Assembly (NCBI RefSeq): GCF_024713975.1
Contig: NC_091096.1
Span: 16,836,458-16,900,457, forward strand
Source: Paralichthys olivaceus
Taxonomy: Eukaryota > Chordata > Actinopteri > Pleuronectiformes > Paralichthyidae
Length of the DNA: 64,000 nt
Reading direction: 5' to 3'
In this document: piece after piece, positions 25,112 to 38,082 of the stretch
Layout of the letters: each line of letters begins with the position of its first letter
Numbering within the stretch: the first letter of the stretch is position 1
Notes under the pieces: model-generated
Database searches by the model: none
What the model saw: only the letters and a program-made list of their open reading frames with translations
What the model was told of the DNA's origin: nothing
Translations under genes and position numbers: made by a program

Positions 25112-25117
25112 AATAAA
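25112..25117 (+). terminator. Polyadenylation signal of the elastase gene
   Basis: AATAAA lies 15 bases past the stop codon. Such very short 3' UTRs are normal in pancreatic protease genes. Confidence 0.85.
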
Positions 25118-25119
25118 AA

Positions 25120-25467
25120 TAAGACCCAGAAAACTGTATTTTCTTTGTGTCTCAATACCCACCAGATTACAGCAAACCCACATGTGATGAACTACATCCA
25201 GATGCACAGTAAATGAACAATGGGCTTTATTTAAGTCACATGACAGACCCTGACTCTTCCCTTGTCTTTGGAGGTTTTCTGGAAATGAATACAATGTAAA
25301 CAAATGTCCAGCAGGTGTCCTCATACACTTGTGATCGGGGATTGGTTGTGACAGCTCTCAGAGAAAGGGACAATGTGCAAACTCCAACAAATAGATGTGA
25401 TTCACTGCAAATAGCCCGCATAAAACGAGCAGGCGATTCAGTTGCATAGAGGATGATTAGAGTGAAT

Positions 25468-25533
<66 letters not shown>

Positions 25534-28095
25534 AGCTCCTTGACTTTAAATATGAATCTAATATCCCTGCTTGAAACTGGCCCAGTTTGTCTTCATGCCC
25601 TCTCAACATAAACCCATATTTCTCATCTGGGACGTCTCTTTCCTCATGATATCAGACGGAGGCAGCGGCCAGAATGTCAAAGTTAAGATTACCACTTCTG
25701 TCTGATTTTTCTGTTTAGAGAGTGGAGAGGGAAAAATTAAGAGGGGAATTAAATTGGCTCCGACTTCTTTCTTTTATGTCTCATTCTTTACTCTTTTGTC
25801 TGTGTCACATTTGCAAGTCTTGCACGCGCACACAGATAACTTTTGACCGGGAATGGAGGTGTGATCACACATGACACATCCTGCAAGAGCAAGTAATGAC
25901 TGTCTGTGTGCATGCATGTGTGTGTGTGTGGTGCATATACACAGTATATCAGTAGCAGACAAAAGAGAGGCAGGGAGTTTCACTGTGTCCTCACGTCTAC
26001 ATTTGAATGCATTTCTCTGATTTGATGAATCACACATCTGAAGAAGCTTCCTCACGAGAATGAGCCTGTGATCAGTGATAACTCTCCCGCCTAAGCTCTC
26101 ATGCTGCTCTCGGACTAATTCAGTCTGATTGTGACAAAAAGTGAAGGGATCCATGAGTATTGACTGTCTACTTTGAATTGCATCCATAAAAATAAACCTA
26201 CACAGCACTTGTGCTTTTTGGAAAAAGTCTCATTGAGTGCAGTAATTCACCAGAATTCAATGTAAAATAACTAGATTCAAAACATCATTAAATCTATTGT
26301 GGCAGGCAGTGTCTCGATATCACCCCAAGAAAAGAATAAAACAATGTTCCACCTGGTAGAGAAATCGTCTTATTGACCACATGCTTTAAGAATTATAATT
26401 TAGTTATTGATTAAAAGGGGATGAGATAAATAAATCTGATTTAAATGTGTTCCTAATTTTGCTGCATTAGTTACCGACACTTATAAGACTGCAATCACAT
26501 CTCATCTAAATGATGCAATTCTTGAATCATTGCTAACATGTGCTCCAGTGTACAGGCAGCACTTTGATTAAACTGCTGCTCTCTGGATCTGATCCTCTGC
26601 AAAAACTTTTGTCTGGAGCTGGTAGTGAGGGTGAGAGCGGGGCCCTGAAAGAATGCTTTGTCTCTGCCTGAACCATGTGGGTCAGAGTACACCCCGCTCC
26701 CATCACACGCTCACATACACATACACAAAGAGAGGGAGACAGAGAGAGAGGGCTCAGACTCCCCCCATGGACCACTTCCTGCTGCACTGAATACCAATGA
26801 GAAAAAGAGGAGGCAACAAGTGCTAAGTTTGTGCAGCTGCCATTCAGCTCTGTGGAGCTTGTTTTAGGAGAAGTGAGGAGGAGAGAAAGAGCTTGTAATT
26901 CATTGCAATTTCAAGACCAAAACAACGTAAACACTGTGTCTTTTATAAGTCTATCTGCATTTGATTTGAAAATAATTCAACTGCTGCATTAAGCTATGTA
27001 TTTTAATCTAACAATGTGTTTCACATGAAGAGGGGAAGTAGGGATGGTTGCAACATTTTTTTTTTATATATTCAACTAAAATCTTTCTGCTAATCAATCA
27101 CACCATTGAAACATTATTACATTTGACATATGATTCATAGTATTTATTTGAATGGAAGAAGTCAGATGTTGCAACAGACCCAAACCCTGAGAAAGTTCTG
27201 GAATGGTTGTGAAATGTTAAAGATACAACAACCAAAATATTTGACCTAGCGTTTTTTGTCTCAATAAGCGTAGTAAACTGAAAATAAGTATGGTTTTACA
27301 ATATCGAATTTGTTTAAACATAAAGCATAGGTCGACCTTGAGTCATGCAGATGTTACATGTGTCAATGAACCTCTATATTTCAGACTGAGACAGGAAGAA
27401 AGGTATCTTCCGTACTTATTTTGTGATGCTTAGTTGTTGCAGCTATATCAGCCATGACAAAACATTGTGTGGTAAATCTGGACCTTTAGCTGGCCCTTTC
27501 TTTATATACAGTCTGTGAGCTGGACAAACTGATACTGACACATGCTAACCAGGTCACTCAGAAGTCAACAAAGCAGGTTTTGATGAATTCATATGAAAGG
27601 GGTCATATGATGACATCTCATTTAAAGCATACTGATCTGGTAACAGATAAATATTAATGAGAAATTCATTCACAATCAAAAGTTATGACCCTACCTGAAC
27701 TGTAAATGGGCAATATTGAGCTAACAGTTAGCAAACTACAGGTAGTACAGTTTGCAGCTCACATAACCACATTCAGGATCATATCTCATTGGATTTTTCT
27801 TGGTTTCTCTTCAACATGAATTTCTTCTGTACAATAAGCTTCAGAGGATACACACAGTAATTGTCGCGCATGTAGACGCGGGAATCTACAGTAATGACGC
27901 AGAGCGTGAACTAGCTAGCTGGAGCGTTAGCATGTGAGCTAACATTAGCACCTTGATGCTAAAATCACGCGCCTTCAGAGGAACTTTCAACTTTATCTGA
28001 AGCGACCATAGACTGTATGAACTGAAAGAGATGCGCGTGGCACACAGCAGGGTGACGTCACACAGAGTGAATAAAACACGTGGAAATGTTCAAAC
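25120..28095. other. Interval between the elastase gene and the orphan exon at 28.1 kb
   Basis: No exon recognised. It holds the TG microsatellite at 25471-25532 and short frames without family resemblance. The part near 27900 with GCTAGCTAGC and TTAGCATGTGAGCTAACATTAGC words looks like repeat-derived DNA. Confidence 0.45.
25471..25532. repeat. (GT)n microsatellite
   Basis: About 31 uninterrupted GT units. Confidence 0.98.
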
Positions 28096-28099
28096 TCAC

Positions 28100-28117
28100 C
28101 AGATCCGCCATGCTCAT
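28100..28117 (-). other. Orphan first coding exon candidate (MSMADL then donor)
   Basis: On the minus strand ATG AGC ATG GCG GAT CTG is followed at once by the strong donor GTGAGT. The second ATG has a good start context (A at -3, G at +4). It would end in phase 0. No downstream exon was found on the minus strand between here and the elastase gene. It does not fit bco2 in frame, because bco2 exon 2 needs a phase 1 partner, although it could serve there as a non-coding 5' exon. It may also belong to a repeat-derived transcript. Confidence 0.3.
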
Positions 28118-28125
28118 GGGTATGA

Positions 28126-28180
28126 GTTAGCCACGCCCCCTCTCTGGACGTGTCCGGGCGCATCGTATTGTGATTGGTCC
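28126..28180 (-). promoter_or_regulatory. CCAAT box and GC-box upstream of the orphan exon
   Basis: Read on the minus strand, GGACCAATCA (28171-28180) and GAGGGGGCGTGG (about 28131-28142) stand within 65 bases of the start codons at 28111 and 28117. A palindromic CRE (TGACGTCA) lies at about 28053-28060 just inside the putative intron. Together they look like a TATA-less promoter divergent from enho. Confidence 0.35.
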
Positions 28181-28344
28181 AAAAGGTCATAGGTGATGTG
28201 ATGACGTTACACCTGCGGTTGCCATTATTTACATGCCCGCTAGAGGTCGCTGAGCTTTGAAGAGTCTGTACCTACCTCATCCTCACTGAACTCAGTGTAT
28301 TTTAATAATACCTCTATCTACTATGATAACACTGAACTTAACAA

Positions 28345-28560
28345 TAATTATACTATCTTTATTTGTATAGAACTTATATAAATAAGGTTCCAAAGTGTTT
28401 CACAAAATCCATGACAAAAAAATGAATCAACTAAAATGGGTATTAAATTCATAAAAAATAATAACTGTATGTATAATGGCATGTTTACAAAGTGCTTCAC
28501 AGACATAGAAAGAGAAAATACATACAGTGCAATTACAAACTGAAACAAGTTAATACAAGA
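28345..28560. repeat. Teleost dispersed repeat with 'TTTATTTGTATAGAAC' end
   Basis: The words TTTATTTGTATAGAACTTATATAAA and a following GTGTTTCACAAAATC, then AAGTGCTTCACAGACAT, match a family of interspersed repeats common in fish (tatttgtatagcac...aagtgcttcac). A second member lies at 30025-30145. Boundaries are approximate. Confidence 0.5.
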
Positions 28561-29129
28561 GACAATGGGTAAAATAAAGCAATAAGACGCCTGGAGGGTT
28601 TTATTCCATTTGTATTGATGGACAATTTAAAGAGTGGTTGTTTAAAGTAGACAGAAAGTGCTTCAGCTGAATCCCAAATGTTCCCCAAGGATTAAATGAA
28701 GATAACATTTCTATCAGCATTTATCGGTGTACCCTAGATTGTATAGTGTTTATCCTTTCTCTCATTTTCTCCTTCATCGTTTCTTTCTTTCTCAGGCTGA
28801 TTAATACCTTGCATGCTTGTCTGCACGTTGGACTGCTGAGGCTTTCGCATGTGAACTTAAATGCTGTGTGAAATAAAAGTCCTAACAACTGGATCTTCTC
28901 ATGAGCTGAGAGGAAAAGCCCTTGATGGGATGTTCCAATAAGAGTGTTTGTATTAATAGCTCAGTGGTAACAGACTGGGGGACTGAAAGGGAGGGACGGG
29001 TGTGGAAGGTGGGTGGGGGAAGGAGTATGGCACAGACCAGGGGGGTGGGGATGATGTGCAGCCGTCACTGACAGCAGCATCTCCCCTGCGCCTGGCTGCA
29101 GACACCGGGGCTCCTCCAGCCTCTGACCG

Positions 29130-29310
29130 CCCGTGGGTGCTGCTGAGCCGCCTGTCCTCGGTTCGAGTTCGATGACCTACTTCCAGGCTGAAGTTCCCGC
29201 TTCACTAACGGTTTGGGGGAGTTGCTGGAGAGACGTGCTCGTGTGTATCCGGACGCGTTACGCAGCTGAGGCGCAGATAATCCAGACGCATGGACACAAA
29301 GAAGAATCAG
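29130..29310 (+). other. enho: Probable 5' UTR exon of enho
   Basis: A GC-rich stretch (about 28970-29310) ends at a good splice donor, AATCAG then GTAGAG at 29311. The next acceptor in the same direction is TTTCTTTCAG at 32159-32168, 78 bases before the adropin start codon. The exon start is not visible, and 29130 is only a placeholder. The exon contains out-of-frame upstream ATGs, including one that would read MDTKKNQ across the junction. Confidence 0.45.
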
Positions 29311-30024
29311 GTAGAGTGATGTTTATGAGATGTTTATGCACTTTGTGTATCAGTGTAAAAACTAAACATGGAGGGAAACCTTCCCTATCCTTCTGTTTAT
29401 CAGGCTGAGAGTTTTGAGTGAATATCGATAATAACCTCGATAAATATCACATTGTTATTTATAAGTTTAAAGACTACGTGAATGTTTTAAACTCTTCTCT
29501 ATGAGCAGAGAATGACAAACACTTGCGTAACAACGATCAAATCTGATCAATAGTAAACACAATGCATAGCCAATGTATAGTACTGAACCTTTGTTATACT
29601 GCATTTGTCTGCACTCAGCACTGTTGATCTCGCAACTCATGCTGAAGTTGTGGTCGTGCAGCCAAACAAGCCGCACAGGTGAGGGAGGCAGATACACAGG
29701 CGGTGTCAAAGGGGCAATTCTGATATCGTAAGGTGATGAATTCTGCACAAGTCTCCGCTTGTTTTCCATGTGGTCACTGACTGCAGGCTCTGTGAGACTT
29801 GTGTTGCTGTACTCTCATGCAGTGCCCAAATGCCCACCCCCGGAAAAGAGAGCACTTTCTGGTGCATGGCAGTATTTGCATACAAACAAACATGAGATTG
29901 TTTGCATGTGTACACAAAAGGCCTTTATGTAGGTCAAAGGCACCATTCATTAAATCACACACATGCAAGCTCCAGGATTGCATTTATGTGATGCATAATT
30001 TAATTCCAGATTCAGACCAAAGCT

Positions 30025-30145
30025 AAATAATAATACACTTGATTTAAATAGCACTTTTCAAAGTACAGTAACGAAGTGCTTCACATTGATCCAAACAACA
30101 AATTAATAAAACCAAAGTTAAATCATTAAAATAATAGAATTAAAC
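30025..30145. repeat. Second copy of the 'GAAGTGCTTCACA' dispersed repeat
   Basis: TTTAAATAGCACTTTTCAAAGTACAG and CGAAGTGCTTCACATTGATCC are followed by an A-rich tail rich in TTAAATCATTAAAAT. It is the same type as the 28345 element, here in the enho intron. Confidence 0.5.
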
Positions 30146-32246
30146 AAAACAGCCCAGATCACATGTAGCTTGCCTAGATCTCATTACAACCACAGTTATT
30201 GCATAACAGATACACTGCACTGATCTGCAGTCACACACACACAGACAGTCAATGTGTGCCTGTGAGTGTTGGGTCAGTCATGTGCTGTTCTGACCTTTGA
30301 ACCCCTGAATCTACCAAAACACATTGATTTAAACTTCTGATTCCCTCAATTGAATTCACACACACTAGAAATGCTTTACTTGTCAACAGCAGTGATGCAT
30401 TGTAAACGTTGCCAGATTTCAAATTATTTTCTTTATTTCTAATGTTGTGACCCACTAACATTCTCCTAATCTATAAAACATTGATCCTCATTTACCTTGT
30501 GTACGTTCGGTTTGAATATTGAATCCGTTTATTTTCCTCTAGTGTGGTCACAATAGCAACGTAGTTAGCACAGTGTTCAGAGGAAATGCCTTCACATTGC
30601 AAACCAGAACTAATTATTCTTGTTGTTAGTAAGACATGAAGCACAATCTTCTACTTGATGAGTATACATTATGAAAATGTCTTATAATTGCTGATAATGA
30701 AAAGCTAGTGTGACGGTTGTGTGTTTTCTTGTTATATGCACCACTGAATGTGTGAAATCAATATGAGCACGCAAACAGCCCTCTTTTCCAGTACATTGCT
30801 CACACTCATTTCATTTCTGACACTCTCCAGCGCACACACTCACACACACGTGCATACTCTTCCCTGTCACATCTCTCTGTCATTTAATAGTTTACACATT
30901 CCTCACTTTTGCTCTAATTGAAATTGTAAACTGGATACGCTACATTTCATATCACGTGACTTTTGAAAAAAAAAAAGAAAAGGCCCTCAGCATGGTTTGG
31001 AAATATTCAGTAAAATCTGTGAGGTTAGTTTTATTGACAGTAATCCAAGTTAGTGATTATGAGGATAATTTTCCCCCACAGTGATGCCAGAGGCTTCCTG
31101 AGACAGACCCATCTGTTCCATCACGAGTTGGAGAGCACATCAAATGCATCACTGTCATCCTCTCTGACTCCGAGCTATCCATCTTTATTTTGCTTGGTCA
31201 TAAAATGCCTATAAAGGGGAAGGATAACTTTGAAATGAGTTCTCAACGGCAGGTTTGGACTGTGGCAGTATATCCCTCAGTCGGAGAGAAGAGAGGAAAT
31301 ATGTGGTTTCATTACAAATGCATTAGAGTGAAGGGAGAGGGGCATAGAAGTGAAGAGATGAGCTCAAGTTTTTATCTGTTATACTCTGAGAGGGAAAATA
31401 TTCACACTCTCTCTCCCGCCTTCTCTCTCTCCATCTCGGTCTCCGTCAGTCTCTCTCTCTCACGCACACTAGTACACCTCAGCGACCCATTTAATATCAG
31501 CCACAAAACTGTCAACTATATTCCCACATGTTCCTCCTAAAAACACCTTACCGCTGAAATTCATTCAAAAATAATTCAGCATGGAAAAAGTGCTCGCTGG
31601 CACCTTCTTTATCAGTTTAATAACTTCATCGCTCTCTGCCAGTGTAAAGGAACCACGAAGAGGAGAAAAGGTGCTTCAACACACGGCTGCAGCCAAAAAG
31701 CACTTTCTCATCCTGTAATATTCTGCTATCATCTGCAGATTATTAAATTTAACAAAGTCCTGACAATGGAGTTTTCTCTGCATCCGTCTGACATGTCTCT
31801 TGTGCATTATTAACACTGAATTATAATGATTTTGCCCCATTTTATAGCTTTATTAAAGACCTTGAAATTGCTCTGTAGTTGACATTTAAATAGTACTTGA
31901 CAATGAAACCCACTCGCACAGGTGCTTGGACAGGCTGCACACAGGTTCCTCCATATTTAGCATCAGCAGGGATAAGGCCATCTTGACCTAGTGACTACCT
32001 CATCAGAGGGAAAGTAATCTTTACTAAGCTGACCTCATCAGAGGACTCAGCAGGTCCACGTGACGGGAAGGTTAGTCTGGGCCAAGTGTGACAAACTGTG
32101 TGTGCACGGGGTGTGTGAGTGTGAGCCTGGATATTCAATGTTGAAGTGAAAATGTATTTTTCTTTCAGAGAGAAATGGTGGAACCAGCAAGGAGCCAGCT
32201 GCAGGGCCTCTGAAGTGACTGCGGTGAGGCAGCTGACCAGTCGACC

Positions 32247-32450
32247 ATGGATCACGATCTAAGGATGGGCCTGTCCTTGTGGGCCATCGTGGCCATCGTT
32301 TGCAACTCGGTGGTGGGCGTCCTCATCCTCATCCTCTTCGTCATCCTCTACAAGGCCTGCAAGGTGCCTTCACACCCGGACAAAGCGCCCGTTTTCACAG
32401 CAAATCCGCAGCAGAGGAAGGAGCAGAGGTACACGCTGACCGCAGCCTGA
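32247..32450 (+). CDS. enho: Adropin (energy homeostasis associated), 67 aa
   Basis: Adropin is a small peptide linked in mammals to lipid and glucose balance and described as secreted or as membrane-anchored. The whole frame is in one exon, as in the human gene. Residues 9-38 form a hydrophobic segment, with IVAIVCNSVVGVLIL followed by ILYKAC. This lines up with the human core (ALIAIVCNGLVG ... WAC) including the Cys-Asn pair and the closing Ala-Cys. The tail after residue 39 is short (29 aa against about 42 in human). It keeps only a faint match, DKAP against EKAP and a hydroxylated or aromatic end. The start at 32247 is preceded by a splice acceptor at 32168. The neighbour fam219a supports the name, because the two genes are close on human 9p13. 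Confidence 0.85.
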   Translation: MDHDLRMGLSLWAIVAIVCNSVVGVLILILFVILYKACKVPSHPDKAPVFTANPQQRKEQRYTLTAA

Positions 32451-33567
32451 TCATGGAGCAAAGACTGGAGACGGAGTCAAAATTCAGCTTTGTGGATCCG
32501 CCCAAGCTCAAATACTGAGCGGCAGAATGTGACAAGACCAGCTGCTCTTCAAACACTTGTCATTATTTTTGCTCAGTGCTTTCTTTTGTCTCACACACTG
32601 CTCGTATCTCTCCACCATCAGCTTGGTTCCGTCTGTGAAAGTCAGAGGAGCTCAGGCTAAGCTAACTGCGTGAAGAGTTGTGGCAAGACCAATAACAACA
32701 ACAAGCGCGTCCAATCCTCTTATCTCTGCTGTGCGTCGCTGGGACTGTCCATCTGTCAGTCTCTTTGCTTTGCTCTACACAGACAGTCTGTGATCTCCCC
32801 CTCTGCTCCTTACTTTTTCATCCCGTCGTGTGAGACAGCTGAAAGGATGTGGAGGAGAAAGAAAAAACACGCCGAATTGAAATGGAAGCATTTGGGGCGA
32901 CAGGGTCGACTGAGTCACAATGAGGTGTCAGAGGAGACAACGTGTACCTGTGTAGCTCAAGAGCATCTTGTTGTTTGCCTGAGAGATGCAGGGAGGAGAG
33001 AGATGCCGCCGGAGAAAGTGTGTGCGATAAAGGGCAGATATTTGGGGGGATGATAAAGTGCAGGGGAAGAACCACTTTGATGTGTTGTTTACAGAAAAGG
33101 GAGCTCGCGGCCACTATTTGACAGTCTTCCTATTTGACGTCTCTGCTTCCACCGATTCCACCGGCTCCCAAGGGATTAAAAGTAACAGCGTAAATGTTCT
33201 GTGTGTACCGATGTGCCTGTCTTTCAGTCTGTGAGCTTCATGACCAAATAGTGTATTTATTGACAGTTTTCACAAGAAATGACTGGAAACACATTGTCAC
33301 ACAGGAACAAGTGAAAATTGTATTCATTGTCGTGAATGTACTGTACTGTCAGTAGCTGAGGGACATCCGGATTTTATTGAAGGGTTTAAAAGAGATGAGT
33401 CAATCATCACCTCATCTCCACATCGTGGGAATAAAAACAGCAGCTTATGTGTTTTTGTCTCGTACACATATTTTATTGTGAAAGGGCTTCAGAAATGTTT
33501 CTTAATTTGTTTGTTTGTTTTTCAGCTGAAATCTAATCTCAGGTATTAGTTTCTTTTCATCCAATGA

Positions 33568-33573
33568 AATAAA
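33568..33573 (+). terminator. enho: Polyadenylation signal, probable enho 3' end
   Basis: AATAAA is followed within 50 bases by a T/GT-rich stretch (TCTTGTAGCACTTTGTGTTC). It would give a 3' UTR of about 1.1 kb. Confidence 0.5.
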
Positions 33574-34554
33574 AATTCCATATTATTTTTTCTTGTAGCA
33601 CTTTGTGTTCTGCTTCATTTGATGGGCCATTTCTGGGAAATGCACTTGGGGTCACAAAACTAATGCAGAATTGTGGATTTGATTAATTGATTGACCTGTC
33701 AAAATAAAACCAATTGATGAGAGAGGAGTTTGATATTTCATTGATAAGTGGAGTCACAGTTAAGCTTACCTCAACAGCACCCCTGTGTTTAATGCTAGTA
33801 TGCATTACTCCAGTATATTCTTTACTAATACAACAAAATGATTTAGTCCCATTTATACAGAACCCTTTTGTGACTATGTGAATGAACACGCTTCAATATT
33901 CTCAAAACAAAGGAGCATGAATTGAAATAACAACCTGCTGCAGTGAAGTAATCAATGTGGAACATGACCCCAACTGTGACCCACATCCTGTTTTAGTCAA
34001 ATATAACTGTCTTCTCTTTATCTGCTAAACACCATCCACAGGGGAACTATCGAGTGAACTGCTGCTGTCATTTTCGGTGAGTGACAAGCAGCATCTTAAT
34101 TATAGAGTTTATTGATGTATTTAACACACATAAAGACCGAATGGTACTGTTAGAACTGTACATTTGGTACTTGTGCTTGAGCATTTACAATTTATGCTAT
34201 AATTCTAATCCACTTTATTATTTTTCACCTATATAGAGTTTTTACCGATTTCCCCATAAAGATTACCATGTAAAATAAATAGCAGACATTTTGCAGACAT
34301 TAAACCACCAAGAAGAAAAAACTAGCATTTCCACCTTAACCAGCTACAACATAGAAAAACATGCAACATTAATAAGAAAGAGTAGTTCTTCTATTTTGCA
34401 CAATTATAATATTTACTGCCTGTTGCTTCTCTCATCCATTTTTCTCCCCTCAGCCCAACTGGTGAGGCAAATGATTCTGCTCGAGGTTTCACACCATTTT
34501 CTCTTCACAGGTACAAAGTGCTTCATTGTAGGAACTGTTTCTCCAGAAGAGCTG

Positions 34555-34632
34555 GACTTCACTATGTAAAGTGCCTTGAGATAATGTATCTTGTGAGTTG
34601 GTGCTATATAAATAAAGCTGAATCAAATTAAA
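34555..34632 (+). repeat. Teleost repeat tail (GTAAAGTGCCTTGAGATAAT type)
   Basis: GTAAAGTGCCTTGAGATAAT, then GGTGCTATATAAATAAA and GCTGAATCAAATT, match the 3' end of a very common fish interspersed repeat ending in (TTGAA)-like units. Confidence 0.65.
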
Positions 34633-37600
34633 GAGGTGAACTACCAACATGGTTGTCCAAGCCGTGGATTCACCTCACACATAACAAGATAAAATGATGA
34701 CGTGTGTAATGTTATCTGTTTATAGTGGTGATATATTAGCTGCATATATATATGTGACAGCAGCAGTACATAAGACATGTATGTATAGGTGTAAAACAAT
34801 GGTTTGTAGCACAGAAACAGATGGTTTGGGCCTTTGGTGACGGGCTGTTGAGATGAAACGGCTTGTCAGAAAGGCTCTACAGCTGTTGAGTGTTTATCTG
34901 CTTCCCTTCTATGTATCTGCCTGCCAGTTCCTCTCTCTCCCTTCATCTCTTTGGCTGTCTTCCTCTTATTTGTTTCTCTGTTCCCATCGAGCCACACCAC
35001 TGCCAGAGCCAGAGCCTGTGTTGGATGTGAAGGTCAGTACGCTCTGATTCAAATAGTTAATGAAACACTGCACTGATCTTACAAACAAAAATAAAGATCC
35101 TCTATTCCAAACATGCAGCTAAATGAGTTTATTCATTGATCCATCTGGTCACACGTCGTCTCTCCTGCCCAACACTCTCGTATCGATCCCTCCGCCTCAG
35201 GAGAGAGTGCAGTAGTTTTTTTGGATGATGTTTACTGTGACTTCCTCCGGTCGAGATTAGACACGGTTGCTGCGCTCATCATGAGTTGTTCCATCCCTCC
35301 ATCTCAGCGAATGCAACAAAACAATTTCCCCGGTCGTTCAATGGTAACTGAGATGGAACAGGGTCACTGAACTCAATATTGTGTTATATAATGATCAGTA
35401 CAAATATTACAGACAGAGAGATTACTAATGAGCATATGAAAGGCCAGTAATCTGCAGCTCCATCTGCACCAATGGAAAGGTTGCATAACCCACGTCCAGC
35501 CAGACTGAGTGATGTCAGTGTTTGTGTCTGTGTGCGTGAGTGTGGGGGATCAAATGTTAATCTTTGTTTTGGCCACTACATGTATATGTGTGGGATTGTT
35601 TATTAATACATTTGAAGTTTATGTAATCTATAATTTAATTTAGAGTTTCCAAATAAAGCATGTCAAGTGTGCGTGCCTGTGTGTGAGAATCTATAAACAC
35701 AACTTTTATTATGAAGCTGTGATTAAATATGAATTCATGCAGTACAGGGACAGTGTCTTTGTTTAAAATAAAATGTGCAGGGATGGGACGTGTGTGTGTG
35801 TGTTGCTATTTCACTGTCCTTGCATATGAATGATTAATGACAACATTTCTAATCACACCTAATCAGATCTTCATGCCAGGACCCCTATAGAGTCACGAAC
35901 AATCATCACAATTACACACACAGAGACACACAATCATTAAATCTATTTTGACAACAGTGCAGCTCCGATATTAAAATCATTCGGTGTAATCTAGTCGGTA
36001 TGATTGTTTATTCTGCCATCAGAGGTCTAATTATAACATGAAACAAGCTGAAATAATGATGGTTACGGGAAAAACATCAGTGCACAGAACATAACAGAAA
36101 AAAATGATGTGTGTGATGTAAAGGAACCAGAAAGTGTGAGAAACAGAAGATATCTAGGTTCTTTCATCTTTAATATCTTTCTTTCCTTTCTTTTTTTTTT
36201 CTTTAGAAATCCTCTTTTAAAAAACATCAGTGTCTCACATTTTCCAAACTTAGATAAATTGACCCCCAGATATGCAGCTGTATTCATATCTATTGCACAT
36301 TCAGGAACAGAAGTATGGACCTCAAACTGCTTGAATTTTAAATACTGAAACATTATAACCTACTTGACCCTGCACACACTACAATGTCATTCATCCTCCA
36401 TCCTCTTGTGTAGAATCAGACTGCCACCTGCTGGATGATTGTGTTCCATGTGCTGCCTACTATTCTAGTCGCCTGGGGATGGCTGCAGCAGAGGCCCACT
36501 GCTGCCACATCCCCTCTCCATTATTGTGTAGCAGAGCGTGCTATTGCTGCTTTCTGCTGGAATATCCAGGTAGGGTGTGCAGTCAGACGTGTCAATGACA
36601 AGCTGCGGATATGTTTCTGGCAGGGTGTCATTTACCAGGGGTTATGTTATTGTCTTTTTTATACAAATACTTGTGTTGCATGAAGCTAATTTAGTTCTTT
36701 TATTTATCTATGTTTGGTAAAGGTTGTATGATGGGAGCAACTGTTCATTGCTCTTGCCAAAAGGTCACCCGACAATAGTTTGAGCAATACTCTGCACAGC
36801 TGTACAGCCTGGAGAAGAATGAAGGTTTAATTGGTTTTATAATTAATTTACAGATTCATTAAATGGGTAATAGATATAATTGTTTTGTGGGGTGGAGAAT
36901 GATAAAGGTTTTAGTGAAGTTTATATTGTTGTTTTTTGTTGACAGAGGCAGAAAATCTACACCGTGTTCATTTTTAATGCTATAGTTTAAATTCAAATTG
37001 TAAAACTGGTCCCTATTAAACATCAAACTCTTGCTTTCAGAAAAGTACAAAATTGTATTTCAAAAGTCAAAAGTAACAGGGCTATTACTGCTGCGTGAAT
37101 GTACAAGACTTTTGATGTTAGTGTTGGTCCAAGTGAAGCTATTTCTAACTTTATTCTATGTTTTTCTGCAAATTAAGTAGACATATAAATAAGCATACAA
37201 TAAAATACTTACAAAAGTTACACTCAATACAAGTTAATTAAGATCGTATTACTGAGTAATATGTCCCTGATATTGTCATTTTTAAATTCTAATTTATTCA
37301 TTTTATTTTGTTTTTATTTATTTGTCTACATTTTTTTTTAGTCTCGTTTTTTATTCCACAGGTTTTGCATTTACAATTACACAATTAGTAGTACTGTGTA
37401 CAGTTTAATATTGAATGAATAGAGACATTTGGAGACTTGTTGTTGTAAATTGAGTTTATTTGTTGGGTAGATAAATCTGTTACACAGTGTTATATTTCAT
37501 TAGATAATCATTACAGTTCGAGAACTTAGAATCTGTAAAAGTAACTACATATCAGATAGAAATAATGTTGAGTTGAAGTGTTAAGAATAGAAAATGGAAA

Positions 37601-38029
37601 TGTGCTTAACTAAGTTACTTGTGTAAGTGTACTTTAAAGTCATTGAAGTCATAAAAAATGTAAAAAAAACTTGATAACTTATTGTCTTTATTATCACACA
37701 CCACAGATTCCAAATCAAACATTATTTCTTCTGACATTTTTGGTCCTTGATCATCAGAGAGTTTCTGGCGCAGAAATTAATTAGTTCCAAGTTGTAACAG
37801 TCATCTGATGAGTTTTAATTGAAATTCCATTGTGGAGGCTGCCGTGCTAATTGGTTTCCTGACTGTTGAGTTGCTGAAACATCTACTTCTAGTATTTCTA
37901 TATCACAGTATTAAGAAAATATTGTGTGTGCATTCACTTGCCAAGTTTAAAAGATTTATTTTGTTTTTGATGATGTAACAATGGAGATGAGTGACACTTA
38001 ATTTTTTCAATCTTGTATTTATATTTTGA

Positions 38030-38082
38030 TCTATCTATCTATCCATCTATCCAACTATCTATCTATCTATATATACCAGTAT
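38030..38082. repeat. (CTAT)n microsatellite, imperfect
   Basis: Repeated CTAT with CCAT and CAACTAT interruptions, ending in TATATA. A similar short tract occurs near 55998-56018. Confidence 0.85.

Noticed and set aside
32279..32518. 79-aa frame overlapping enho in another frame
   Set aside because: It overlaps the clear adropin frame; its composition is what a frame-shifted reading of it would give, and no family resemblance was seen.
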